A program made the translations under genes and the position numbers. A stretch of DNA of 64,000 nucleotides, from assembly GCA_020466095.1 (NCBI GenBank), contig CM035806.1, positions 145,114,420-145,178,419 on the forward strand, given 5' to 3'. Source of the stretch: Chlorops oryzae (lineage: Eukaryota; Arthropoda; Insecta; Diptera; Chloropidae). The notes below the pieces were generated by a model. It was given only the letters and a program-made list of their open reading frames with translations. It made no database searches and was not told where the DNA came from. Shown here piece by piece: positions 37,534 to 50,740 of this stretch (positions are counted from its first letter, which is position 1; each line of letters opens with the position of its first letter).

Positions 37534-40500
37534 TAATACATTTTCGTAAGGAAAAATTTCGACTTACTCGTCAAAAAAAAAAAAAAATCCTTTGAAACCA
37601 TATTCATTTTTTATTTTGTATCATAGTTCTTTTTTCAATATGAGGGAACTATACATATTTCGACATCCTTGTTCATATGTAAAAAATGATCAATTAACAA
37701 TTAGCTACAAGCCTGTCTTTAGATATGGGCTCAACTAAAAGAGGGCTTTCAGTATCCTATCCAATACAGGAGCGTCTCGTCCAACCTCTTTCGTTGCCTG
37801 GTTGCACACCTGCCTTTGCTGTGGCTCGGCCGACCTAATGTGTTGTCACAATTCCATTTGATTTATAACAAATTGGATTATCATTCGATATTTTAATTAC
37901 CCAAAACACACTGTGCAATGTGTCGTCGACGGAATGAGGTCCGAACCGAACTGAAAACGTTTCGCAACTCGATTTTTAGCGCTCAAAGCACGTACGAAAC
38001 TTCACTCTACTTCATTTCAAAAACCAAAATGAATATCAATCAAATCGAAATCGTTGAGCAAAAATCAAATTAATAACAAATCAAAAAAAAAAAAAAAAAA
38101 AAAACAATAATAAAAATAAAATATAAAAAAAAAATGAGCAAATAAAAAATTATATAAAAATAAAGGGGAACAAATTTGAATATGAAATATTTTTAAGCAT
38201 TTATAAATAACAATAAAATTCATCCATTTTTGTGCGTGGGGACTCACCTAGAGAGACAAATGATGGGGTGCAAATGAGCACATTTCCAAAGCAACAACAA
38301 TAATTATAACAAATATGGATAGCAGTGGGTCATTGGCATTGCCACATCGTACGAATTGAATAGGCATAAAAAGTGTTGCCCATAAATGATTAACTGGCTG
38401 GCCGGCTCGCAGGCTGACCGATCGGTTCGGTTCGGTCCGATCCGATCCGTCGACTGAGTGAATAATTGACTAGCGAAGAGCTGCTGTTTGAATACAACGA
38501 GCAAACAAACTGGCCTATAGAGGACTGACAATGCCGGGTTGGCCTGGAATATGTTAATAATTCGAGCGTGATGACGATGGCGATGTGCATGATGATCGTG
38601 ATGATGATGATGATGATGACGATGACATCTGTTCCAGATCCCCAAGGCAATGGCAGACAAGACGACACACAACGCTCCGATCCACATAACGATAGCGATA
38701 GCGATAGCGAATCGTGCCTAAATATCCAACACCCAACAACTTGACTTCGCTTCGACTTGCTCCTTTTTTTTGTTGACGCGATCGTTTCGCCGGCCTATGG
38801 GCCAACCAGCAAGGTGCGTAAGTACAGTAGAACCAATTATGGATTTTATAAAACAAATGCGCAACGCATACGAAATTATATTCGCTGATGATCATTAGCC
38901 ACGATCATGATCATGATCACGATCACTCACGATCGTCGGCTATACGATGTCGTATCATCGAAACGATGCGTCAAATGAAAAAGAAACGAATCGATGATTA
39001 AACGACAAGGGGTTGCGGGCGGCGATCCGTGTTTGGGTTCTACTTTTGGGTAATAAATTAAAAAATGATTTACTTTAGTTTCGAGTGGAATTATTTTAGT
39101 TATTTGCCGTTGTTGTTGTTGTTGTTGCTATCTCTTTTTGTTTTTATGGTACTGCCTGCCCAATTGGCAGGTTTTATGAAAGGAAATGTGACAGACACTG
39201 ACGAGCACGACGACGCATTTATAATTCTCTTATCAATACATATAATATTGGAAACCAATGCGACAAAAAAGGGTTTGAAAAATTGATTTATTTTTTTTTT
39301 TTTATGACTTTTGTTAGAGAAATACCCGAACGAATGCGACACACGACATGAATTTTTTATAACATCAGATCACTTTGCAGAGTCATAGACCACGAAATTT
39401 CATTATAAAGGATAAAATTTATCATAAGATCAGGAATGATTCCTTCCGAGGCCAACCAAAGAAATTCATTTATGAATAGATTCATTGATATGTGTTCCCA
39501 TTGTCGAGTGACGTATGTAGATTCACTTATGTGATCTGCATTGTTCTGATCGCTTTCAGTCATCTATATATCTATCTATATACATATACTGTAAGAACGT
39601 GCGATAATAAACAGTGGATGTTTTTACTAAAATTATCTAAAGTAAATCATTAGATTCATCATTGAAATTCATTTTCATATCCTTAAAATGAAATTTTGGT
39701 GTCTTGAAGCTAGTGCGCCTTCGAAGAAGGTCTTTTGCCAGCTGACTTGTCGGCAACTCATGGAATAAAACCTCCGTTTCCAGGGAAATCTAAGCAGGGT
39801 CTGGATTCTTCTTATTTCCATATCGATTTGCATAAGGCTTTTGTTAATTGCTGAACAAGTTATATCAGAAAATTATTGGAGAGAAAAATTCATTGAGAAG
39901 ATCTTTCCGATCGATAAGAGGACGAGAAGCTCTTGACCTATTTTGTCCGGGTTAAAGAATTTCTTTAAAACCGCTTCGGGAGAAAAGGCTGACATTTACT
40001 TATTTAAAAAAAAAAAAAAAAAAACAAGAACAAAATTCCAAAATCGATGGCCCCCGATCGACATGATTAATGAACTTTAAAGGATTCTTCAAAAAGTGCA
40101 ATGATTAACTTTCAAATTTTGCTTTCGGCTTTTCGCAATTGTCTGACAAACGTAAAAATATGAAAAGAAAGAAATGATGATCAAAACGTAACGAAACGAA
40201 AGAAGATCTTGAAATCGAGCCAAATCGAGTCGCGTCGAGTCGAGTCGAGTCGAAGTGATTAATTACTTTAGCGCATGACACAAAGATTCGGCAAACATCT
40301 TGAGAGTTCTATGTCCCTTCGGAGGCTCTGCTCTGTTTTGTCAACTCCTTTCATTAGAATAACGTTTCAGCTTTTGTTTCAAATAACTTCACCGCAAATC
40401 AATTCAAACGTAAAGAGTGCGATCACCGATCGCATCTAGCATCGAGAACAAAAACAAAAAAAAAAAGGTGCAACTGTTTTGCTTTCTGTCTTGCCTTGTT

Positions 40501-41130
40501 TCATTTCCACTTTTGTTTCTGTCTTTTATTTAATGGTTTTTCAATTTTTCCTTGGTGTGAAAGAACAACAACAACAACAACACACATATATATATATTTT
40601 GACAGGCATTGTTTAACTGATCAACTGGAAATTACTTTATTCTACCGATCGGCCGACATGTGACAGTTGCCGAACATTACTCAGCAGAATTTTTAAAATA
40701 TTAACAAGAAGAACAGAGGGAGAGAGAGAGAGAGAGAGAGAGAAGGTAGGAAGGAGAGGCCAAGCACTAGCTCGCAAGGCGAATCATTTTTCATTTGGGC
40801 TAGTGCTAAAAATTGGCATGCCGCATTCAAAACAAAACAATATGAAACAAACGAAAAATAATGGTCCAAGGAATGAAAAAAGAGTAACAGAACAGGAAAG
40901 AAAGGAAGAAGACACAATGATAAGTGCAAATCTCAAGAGAGTACAGCTGCTAAGCAAACATCTGACAATCAGTGAGAAAAAGTTAAAGAAGAGCTTCCTC
41001 CTTAAATACTCACAACCACTTGGTTTTGGCTAAAAAGTGACCATGTACTGCTTGAAAGTTAAAGGTAATTATAATTCACTTGTTTTTGGAGCAATCAACG
41101 TTCAATATTCTCTGCCATTCTCTGCAACAT
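37534..41130. other. Non-coding, no gene seen
   Basis: Contains A-runs (37574-37587, 38082-38105, 40005-40024), (GATGAT)n near 38590-38630, (CGATAG)n at 38690-38710, a TGATCA/CGATCA palindromic stretch at 38900-38937, (TTG)n at 39108-39127 and (CGAGT)n at 40225-40252. A short (GA)n lies at 40716-40743. No gene is recognised. Confidence 0.5.
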
Positions 41131-41136
41131 TTTCTC

Positions 41137-41198
41137 TCTGTCTCGCTCTCTCTCTCTGTCCATCTCTTTCGGTCTCAGTCTCTCTCTAAACATCTGTC

Positions 41199-41239
<41 letters not shown>

Positions 41240-41680
41240 CCCTCTCTCTGTCCCTCTCTCTGTCCCTCTCTCTGTCTCTCTCTCTGTCTCTCTCTCTGTC
41301 TCTCTCTCTGTCTCTCTCTCTGTCTCTCTCTCTGTCTCTCTCTGTCTCTCTCTCTGTCTCTCTCTCTGTCTCTCTCTCTGTCTCTCTCTCTGTCTCTCTC
41401 TCTCTGCCTCTCTCTCGTCTCTCTCTCTGCCTCTCTCTCTGTCTCTCTCTGCTCTCTCTCTGTCTCTCTCTGTCTCTCTCTGTCTCTCTCTGTCTCTCTC
41501 TGTCTCTCTCTGTCTCTCTCTGTCTCTCTCTGTCTCTCTCTGTCTCTCTCTCTGTCTCTCTCTGTCTCTCTCTGTCTCTCTCTGTCTCTCTCTGTCTCTC
41601 TCTCTCTCTCTCTGTCTCTCTCTGTCACCTCTGTCACCTTCTGTCACCTTCTGTCACTCTCTATCCCTCTCTTTCTGTAG
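41137..41680. repeat. Polypyrimidine tract of TCTCTCTCTGTC units
   Basis: About 540 bp. The left part uses a 12-bp TCTCTCTCTGTC unit; from about 41450 a 10-bp TCTCTCTGTC unit dominates. At the right edge the unit changes to CACCTTCTGT (41625-41660). Long frames on both strands follow from the composition. Confidence 0.95.
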
Positions 41681-43479
41681 CGCTCGCGCTGTTTTTCGAT
41701 CTCCAAAGTCTATTAACACTTCTTAAAAGCATTTTGCCGTACCGATTAAAGTGAGCATTCAAATTTCGAAATTCTGAGACTCTAAACTGAAGAGAGAGAG
41801 GAAAAGCGAATGGATGGCAAGAAAAGGAGATGAAAAGACGAATAAATCGCCCTGCATTATCGAATTGCATTATTCATGATTAATGATGTTTCATTAGAAA
41901 TTCATAAATATAAATCAAACATGGGAACACAACAGATCAGTACAGAGCGATCAGAACAGAACAGAACAGAACAAAACAAAGCCAAGCAAAACAATGCAAA
42001 ACAAAACAAAACAAAACAAAATGTTAGGGAGAGAGGGAAACCGAGGACGAAAACGAATGAAAACAAGAGAAGGCAGAGCAGGAGGCTGTGTCACTCTCTC
42101 TCACCCTTCCAACGGGTTGTGCGCACATTCAACGCATTCAAGCGAAATTGGGCACAATTGTTAACCCGATTTGCGAAAACAAATCAGCACAGAAACGACT
42201 TAGGGAAAGAAAGAAGAAAGCACACAGAACTCCGAATTCGGCTTCGGCATTGACTTCCACAGCGCGAGCGACGACGAGGACGAGGAAGACACACAAAGGC
42301 GGTAGCAGTCTTGACAGATAGCAGTATGATTGAGGGCCAAGAATAGATGAACTACGAGTGATACTTGTCGCCTGCTGCTGCCGCTACTGCCACTGGTTCT
42401 ACAGCTTCTGCTGCTGCCTGATTTTTGTGAGTTTTTGGTTTGTGCCAAGGCATTTAAAGATGACAGGACAGCAAACAAAAGGCGATGGGAAGCGAGAGCA
42501 ATCGATTCGACAATTAGATACAAACGACAAAGAACAATATCCTTTTCTTTATCTTTCTATTTTTATTTTTTTTTTTTTTTGTTTGTTTTTTGTCTTTAAG
42601 GGTGTTTGCAGAAGTTAACCCCTGATTGTCATGGATCTTAAGAACGACGGAAGCGATAATCATTGTGATCGGAGCGCGAAAAAAGGGTGGAATGTAAAGC
42701 AGCACAAAATTTGGACACTGAGAGCTAGAATAGCGACAGATATTTAATAGTGACAGAATAAGAAAAAGATAAGAAGCGGGCGAGGCGATCTGAAGCTGTT
42801 ACGGTTGAAAAGAAGAAATTTTTCGCTGCCTTTTGAGAGCTTTCAACAAAGGTGAAGGTCGAATCAACGAACGAGCGAGCGCACCCAATCGAACTCAACT
42901 TGACTTTAATTTTAAGCTTAATAGTCTCCACAAAAGTCGCACTTAGCACTCATTATATACGCCATTTTAGGAGTTTTCAAATAAAATTCAAATTCAAAAA
43001 AAACAAAAAAAAAAAAAACAAGAGAAAAAAGCTCTAAGCTCGAGCTCAACATAAATTCAAATTTGCATGAATTCCAGAAATGGTAACTCGTGCTCATTTT
43101 TTGTAGCGCATGATTTGATTTTTTCTCTATTTTTTCATTGGGTCAAAAGAAGGAAAAACGAAAAACAAAATTAAGCATATCGAAACAAAAACAATGCCAA
43201 AAATTGAAAATCTGAAAATCGAAAAAATCCAATTGATATGAAATTGGCATAGCGACACAAAATGCGAACAGTGGCGCAGCGATGTATCGGCCTCTCTGAT
43301 GGGGGCTTAGTTAGGCGGTTACCGTTGTTTTGAAGCCCCCCCTCCTGAAGTGCACTTTATTGTCGTCATATGTTTTTGAATGTCCAGACAAAGCGATTGT
43401 GTCAAAATCCTTTTAGACTTGAACGAGATGCAAAGTTCGACTTGAAGGCCCACGGAAAAACGTTAGGTAGAAGCAGATA

Positions 43480-43516
<37 letters not shown>

Positions 43517-45070
43517 CCATCATCATATCCACAATGGCATATGGATCGAACTAGTAACATCTGACTCGAGGTCCGTCTGTCTATCCATCTAGAGTCTCTT
43601 ATCCATCTATTCAAGCTTGAGCTCTACTCAAGTCGAAAAGCTCATTGAAGTGTGTAGCAAGGTAGCATGTTTTCACAGGTGCTCCTCTATTATGTATATT
43701 GTTCTGTGCCGCATTGTTCTTGCTGCTGCTTCTGTTGTTGTTGTTATTGTTTTTGTTGTTGTTTCTGTTGCTAGTGTTGTTGCTATTGGGTTGATCAAGC
43801 AACATTTGAAGTGAGCACAGAATACGTACCAAAAAAAAAAAAAAAAACTATAATATTAACGTGCAGCACATATCGCTATCGCTATCGGTTTTAAACACAA
43901 CCTTGACCGTAAGTCATTTTACCATAAATGTGAAATCTTTCGTGAAATAAAACTCCGACCGCAACCGAAACAGCACGAAAAACAATGCCCGACAATGTGA
44001 AAACTCACATTCAAAAGGCAAAAAATAAAAACAAAACTGCAAAATATGCAAAAAAAAAAAAAAAAAAAAAACAAATTTAAAAAAAATTACAAGACAAAAA
44101 GAATCTACTTAAAAAAAAAAAATAATAATATTAATAAGAAAAAAGAGGTGAAATAGGAACAACAACAACTACAAGTAATAACAATAACGAAGGAAAATCA
44201 ACTAACTTCACATGATTAAATGAAGTATGAAGTTGAGACTTTGGTATTGCAATTGTTGTTGTTGTTGCTGCTGCTGTTAGCGAAGAATTAAAAAAATAAG
44301 TACCCACACGACACAATTGCATTTGGAGGCCGAGGTGGAGGGCATTCTATGCGACAGCGTCAACTTTGAAAATCACTATTCAAGTGTGACAATTCGCTTT
44401 ATTTTTTTCGTTGATTTCTCTATTTTTGGTTCTCCTTCCGAAGGTTTTTCGCAATCATTTAGTAACTACTTATAAAAATTGGCCACGCCGATCAATGCGT
44501 TGAAAATATCCTTTCAATAACGCCCATGATCGTTATCTATGCTTCTACGAAGAAGTTTTTTCATGAAATGAGCCACGGATAAGAAACGAGGAGGAGGAGG
44601 GGTCCGTTAGATCGATCAATGTAATTTGAAGGGACCTTGAAGGGTGAAGACCTTCGAAGAGGTTTATGCTAGAGCCCCACATCAATTGTTTGACAATGCA
44701 CTGAAGTGCCTTCTTCCATACAGTTGACCCACGGTACGCTAGCAAGCGTGCCGCACAGTCATCAGGCCTATCGCTCGTTACTGTTCTGAGTGTCTTCCAT
44801 TAACCAAAGCAGCAGAAATAAGATTGAAAGTTATGAAAACAAAGATGAACCGCTGGCTGGATATGCGGGCTGACTCGTCTTGATCATGTTCTGAATGTGG
44901 ATATTCGTAGCCCTTATGGAGTTGCTCCAATTATATGGAATAGCCTAAGTAAACAACGACGTGGTCGACAGTACTATCCCGGATTTTGTCTAAACATTGA
45001 ATTGACGGCGATTTTGGCGTCAAATCTTTTAAACAAATCCTCTGCATCATCGATTTAATAGACACTCATA
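41681..45070. other. Non-coding, no gene seen
   Basis: Includes an (ACAGA)n/(AAAAC)n stretch at 41950-42022, (ATC)n at 43482-43527, (TTG)n near 43732-43785 and A-runs (43829-43847, 44050-44070). CAGTGGCGCAGC at 43270 resembles a hAT end but has no partner. No gene is recognised. Confidence 0.5.
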
Positions 45071-45074
45071 AAGC

Positions 45075-45645
45075 CATTTCATTTGATACCCATATTGTGG
45101 AAACCCGTTTAAAATAACTATTCCGCCATCTTAAATGGTCCACCATATTAAATTTAAAATGACGTCACATAATTTACCAAGTTACCCTCAACAAGACTTT
45201 CATTTGATACCCATATTGTAGAAATGCATTAAAAATAACTATTCCGCCATCTTGGATGGTCCACCATATTAAATTTAAAATGACGTCACATAATTTACCA
45301 AGTTACCCTCAACAAGTACTTTCATTTGATACCCATATTGTAGAAATGCATTAAAAATAACTATTCCGCCATCTTGGATGGTCCACCATATTGGATTTAG
45401 AATGACGTCACATTATTTTTCTAATTACTCTCAACAAGTACTTTCATTTGATACCCATATTGTAGAAATGCGTTAAAAATAACTATTCCGCCTCATGTAC
45501 ATTTGGATTTCAATGACTTCACATAATTTACCAAGTTACCCTCAACAAGTACTTTCATTTGATACCCATATTGTAGAAATGCATTAAAAATAACTATTCC
45601 GCCATCTTGGATGGTCCACCATATTGGATTTAGAATGACGTCACA
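45075..45645. repeat. ~122-bp tandem array, five copies, with CRE-like and YY1-like words
   Basis: The unit starts CTTTCATTTGATACCCATAT. Copies start at about 45076, 45197, 45319, 45441 and 45552. The fourth copy is 11 bp shorter and has lost part of its middle. Four copies carry ATGACGTCA (45159, 45280, 45402, 45635) and the fourth carries ATGACTTCA. Four copies carry CCGCCATCTT, with CCGCCATCTTG in the second, third and fifth. The array is followed by about 110 bp of unique sequence with CAGCTCAATCGGTTAAAGAT, in the style of a retroelement 3' region. No coding frame is seen. Confidence 0.9.
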
Positions 45646-45756
45646 CAGCTTATAATGTATTCTCATATAAACTAAACGTGTACACAAAATATCAGCTCAA
45701 TCGGTTAAAGATATCTGCTTCAAAATTGATTAGCAAGATTCCACCCGCACATGCAT

Positions 45757-45796
45757 ACACAGAGAAAAAAATCAACCAGAAAACTGATTAAATCAG
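45757..45796. mobile_element. Isolated terminal fragment of the ACACAGAG family
   Basis: About 40 bp match the left end of the 48021 element: ACACAGAG, an A-run, then ATCAACCAGAAAACTG. No matching right end was found nearby, so this is one broken end. Confidence 0.6.
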
Positions 45797-48020
45797 TGTA
45801 CATTCGTACGTTCGCTCAGTGTACATATGTTCATACCTACAAGTCAAGTTAAATAAAAGGTTTTAAGCTTCTACATGTTTTAGGTACTCTGAAGTACAAA
45901 CTTCGACATTGTTCAATATCGAGTCGATTTCCATGACCCCCCTGAACAATAGTAATGTCGGGTTTCAGGATTACCGCAAGTCCACTGTTCTTACGGCCCT
46001 GGATTGACACATTAATATAATTATGATCAGAAATTAAGCCAAAGGAATACTTTTCTGTCAATCTGTTTCATCCCGAAAAAAACAATAATAAATAAAAATA
46101 ATTACGGCAACCTTAGACCAAATGGCAAAAACAAAACAAAAAATGGTTTCGGCCTCCGAAGATGTTTGATCAGTTGAAATAAAGACAGCCCCGAGCGAAT
46201 CATCTCTTCCTCCTTTTCGGACTAACACCTCACCAAATACACAATGTATAAAAGACCGTTGCAAGGAGGCTCAATTGCGTTTTCAAAGCCTCTAAATTTT
46301 CAAAAATTCTATAGCAGAGATAGATTCTGTTTGTTTGTTGCTCCCATTTCTCGCTGATCGCATACTACTCAGAACATCCTTACAAATGCAAAACAGTTAA
46401 ATGTTAAGAGAGTTTCATAAGTCATATTCATAATTCCTTGCGGGAACTAAAGCACTCCAACCGCGGATGCAAAAGAACTGACTATTTTGAAAATCATAGG
46501 CTATTTTTTCTCAAAATGCTCTGCATTTAAAGCATCCTCGGAGGATACAGCGACGACAACTTTCCCACAGAAACCGAAGCATAATTTTCATTTCTTCTTT
46601 TGATCGGCTTTTTTCATTTCACGCTCTTTTCTTTATACTTTTATTTGACGTCATAAATTCTAAGAAAAAAAAAAAAGAAATATTTAATAGCACTATAAAA
46701 CTCTCGAGTAGTGCGAGACTGAGAGAGAGAGCGAATATAGCGAAGAATATTCAAATGGAAGGAAAACAAAAAATTTTATGACCATCTATCCGGTAACCCT
46801 TTTCAACGTTCCTCGAATAACTTTCAAGTGAAAGTCCTCGGCGAACCCTTTGACCTCTTTGACTTGAATGCGAATGCATTAAGGATACTGTTCAAGGACT
46901 TGTTTATGCGTTAAATAATTTCATTATGCATACTTTAATTTTGCTGATCGGTTTGTTACCTTTTTTTTTTTGTCAGTCTTCTTCCGTAGATCTTTCTGCG
47001 GTTGACCACAAAACCTACTAGCTGAGCGAACAACAAAAATCAAAAAAGAAAGAAACAAAAAAAGCAAAATCAAAAAAAGAAAGGGTGCCTACCTTTCGCG
47101 CAAATTCGTTTTCGTTTCAGGAAATAGATACATTAACGATGACGACTTTATAAAGCAAAGTCGGGTGGAAAAGAAAATAAAGCAAAAGGCCGGCGAGATG
47201 GTACCGAGGACGAGAAGAGAATGCACGGGATAATATAATAAGATATCCGGTAGCACATTATTCTTGATTAGGACACATTAATTATGATAATGACTCTCTG
47301 ACTCGAATTCTGAATGCGGAACAGCTCGGAACGAATGGCAAAGTAAAGCGTAGGGAACTAGGACAAGAACAAGGATGATGCGAATGCAATCGAAACGAGA
47401 GTATGAAAGACAACAGTTCGTTCAGCTACAGCCAGTTCAGTTCATTTTTCCCCCCCCTCCAGTTTTTTTGGATCGACCACACATTCCAGAGCTCGAATGG
47501 CTCGAATGGCCGTGATAAATGTCAGCTTCCGTCTCAGCATTTGTCACGCGCGTTTCGAAATAGACATAGACGCCTGATGACTTCATTCGGTCGTGTGTGT
47601 TCCTGGATCACGTAATTTTTTTTAAATACATTTTTTTTTGGTGATTATTTTCGATATCAAAAGCAATTCTTCACGCGAATCAGCACGTAGGATTAAAAGG
47701 CACTTTTCGTTCCGTATTGGAATTCTTACGGTCTGCTTATTACTATCATTTGGAACTTAATCCTTTTAATGCTATTTATTGTCAAGGTGTGGTCGTTTTA
47801 GACTGTCGGTGTGACGATCTGTGGGTCGTTTGAAAAACCGGGCAGATGCTCGCCAGATGGGAGGTCTGCATGGATTTTTGCACAGCCTAGCTAAGAAAGC
47901 GGACAGACCTGTTCAACGCGATCGATAATTTAGTCTCTCGTAGAGAATTTCTTAGGAACATAAACCATCAAAAAGGACCTCTTAATAAAATTTTGGAATC
48001 GAAAAATCTAATGCATATAC
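45797..48020. other. Non-coding, no gene seen
   Basis: AT-rich with an A-run at 46664-46675 and a C-run at 47450-47458. The frames are short and carry no recognisable domain. Confidence 0.5.
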
Positions 48021-48570
48021 ACACAGAGAAAAAAAAATCAACCAGAAAACTGGTTAAATCAAAAGGAAAAATATACAAAACGTCTTCAAAAAGGAGTATT
48101 TTTAATTTTTAAAATTTTTCTTGTTGGAAAAAATAAAGATTTTCCTTTTGAATCAACCATATTTCAGGTTGAATTGAAATGATAATTTTCAAAAATGGAT
48201 TTAAATTTAAATTGTTGAACTAACCACGGACATAATTGAAATGACAAGAAAATTTTTAAAATAAAAAAAAAATCAAAGAAAATGCTGAACATAGCCCCAA
48301 AAATAGCAATCGAATGGACTCCATCCGATTTTGTCACTCCGTTGTCGTGACTGCTTTCGCAATGCTTAAGAAGTTCCAAGATGAATAAATATCTTATATT
48401 TTATAAACCAAATGAGAATTATACCGAACGTAAAGAAATGTAATTAAACATATTTCCTTTAAATCAATCAAAAATGTTGTTGACTCAAACATTTTCTTTT
48501 GAAATATTTTAATCTGCTCGAAAATCAAAAGGACTGTGACCAGTTTTCATGTTGATTTTTTTCTCTGTGT
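48021..48570. mobile_element. 550-bp non-autonomous TIR element (ACACAGAG ends)
   Basis: The left end ACACAGAG + A9 + TCAACCAGAAAACTGGT pairs with the right end, whose complement reads ACACAGAG + A7 + TCAACATGAAAACTGGT, about 33 bp with two mismatches and a small length difference in the A-run. Further in, ATCAAAAGG on the left and its like on the right continue the similarity. No clear target duplication was found; no transposase frame. A broken relative lies at 45757. Confidence 0.75.
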
Positions 48571-50418
48571 AACAATGCGCCCTTTTAAAAAAATCCTGGT
48601 TAAGTTTGCTCAGTGCATTTAATTAAATTTGAGAGTTACGAAACAATCACTTACCGCAATTTATTTGGGACAATATCTCATCAAGCTTGATAGTCAAAAA
48701 TAATTTTCCGACGAACGAAGTCATTACTGAAAGAAAAAAAGTAACGCTTAGTAAATAGATCTTACATAAAGAAGAGAATAGTTAACATTATTAGTAACGA
48801 AATACATACATACATACTTAGGAATTGTGCCAAAATTGTGAAATTCCAAATAAGTATGAGAGATCTCAAACCTCTTTACTCTTCGATTTAGCTAATTTGT
48901 TCTCAGCTGACGCGAGGTTTTGTTGAGAGGAAATTCGATATTGGGGCTTTCTTTTTTCTAAGGTTTTCTCAGAATATTTGCAAAAGTGAAATGAAACATG
49001 AACGAAACATCACTTCCTTTCCCCCGCTCTTTCTCTGCACGACCGACTACAGTTGCGAATTTAAAGCCATACACATGCCATTGAAGAGTCTCCAACAGCT
49101 CTGCCAAAAAATATTCCGCCAAAATCTATTGGAATCATCGCGAAAATTAGAAGAATTGTGCTGCGATGCTACAGAACGATGTCCTATCCAAATGAAGAGA
49201 ACTAATTGCCACGTTTCTTTATCGTTCATCTGTCAAGTTATCACTTCACACTTTATGTACTTAGTTTCTTTGCACCCTTCTTTGTTTATTTTTATTATAT
49301 TTGCTCACAATCTAATCGACACCAATTCGGGAAGACACTCAATTGGATGGAAATTGCAAATGCACATTTTCATTGTCATCTGCTGATGTGTTTTACTAGA
49401 AATTTCGTTAAAACAAAACACCCACGAACACTTTACGAACACGAAGCAAACCACGCGCGCGATCATTACTGACAAACTCTCAGCTGATGGCTTTGACGTT
49501 GATTTTCGTACTTTTCAATGCAACACAGCAAATTGGAGCTCCAATGCTGACAGGGTAAATGTCAATTGCGTTGTTTCTTTGCGTTTCATGTTTCTTTTCA
49601 CGTCCTTTTGAGTGTCCCAAATTTCGCTCTCTCTCTCTATGGGTGTGTGTATATGTGTGTGGCTGTGTGCTTGGCAGTAAAAACATATTTTGATTGTCAA
49701 AAGCGAACAAATTTGTAACATTTCAGTTGATTGGGAAACCACAAAATCAAAAGTAAATCAGAAACAAAAGCAAATGAGATCTTTATCGACTCCACTCGAA
49801 AACGCCTCGTGATGATGATGCTGCTATGGCTGCTGCTGGTTGTGTGCGTGCGTGCGTGTGTGTTCTCGGTAGAAAATACCAGGAAGTCCATGACATGACA
49901 TTTATGGTATAAGCGAGCATCACTCGGCCACAGCTGTACGCGAAATTACACTAAATCAATGTCCTCTTCCAGTAGGCTTTGTACCCTTATCATACACTGA
50001 TTTCGTCCATCGTTTTGCCTTATCCGTGTCCTTTTTAATTCAATGTTTTGTTTTCTTTTTTTTTTTTCTTTTTTGTAGAAAACACTTTTGTTTTCGTGTC
50101 CTAGAACAGTGCGTGAGGTAAGCGATTGATTCTTATCGCTCGCTGGTTTGAAAGAGAAACAGCATTGAAGGCGACATCGAAGGATGGGTGATGTTGCATT
50201 GAATTAATTTCGATAGTATACCGATTCGAAATGCGGGAAATGCGTCCTTCCATACGTACGTACATACAGCTCTACATTCGTTTGCCAATCTTCAAGATTC
50301 GTTTGCTTGATATCGCATTTAGGTGTGAACGTCTATGAGTTATGGGACAACACGATCGCATGGATTGATTGCATCATATGGACAGGATTCTTTACTGATT
50401 CCCTTTCGTGCAAGCTGA
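48571..50418. other. Non-coding, no gene seen
   Basis: Contains a CT run near 49627-49640, GTGT runs at 49640-49670 and 49840-49862, and a T-rich stretch at 50052-50075. No gene is recognised. Confidence 0.5.
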
Positions 50419-50678
50419 AAAGCAAGATGAAAAGACAGAGAAAGTTAGAAATAGGAACAGAGAAAGAGATATATGTATATGGAGATCTATCGATAAAGAG
50501 AAACAAATAGGTCTACAACGAAAGAGAGAAATAAAGAGATATATATAAATATACAAATATAAACAGAGATTAGGGAGAGATGGAGAGAGATAGAAAGACA
50601 TAGAGAGATAGAGAAAGACATAGAGAAAGATAGGGACAAATAGAAGAGATAGAGCGATATACAAAGAGAGATAGAGAT

Positions 50679-50740
<62 letters not shown>

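Noticed and set aside
42688..42699. TGGAATGTAAAG, the first 12 bases of the miR-1 mature sequence
   Set aside because: The match ends there and no complementary arm lies upstream or downstream to form a precursor hairpin.
43270..43281. CAGTGGCGCAGC, similar to a hAT left end
   Set aside because: No complementary right end and no flanking duplication were found nearby.
43482..43527. Asp-rich coding stretch on the minus strand
   Set aside because: It is a plain (ATC)n microsatellite; no flanking exon is visible.
45075..45645. A CRISPR-like array
   Set aside because: The units are contiguous tandem copies of ~122 bp with no unique spacers, in a eukaryotic context.
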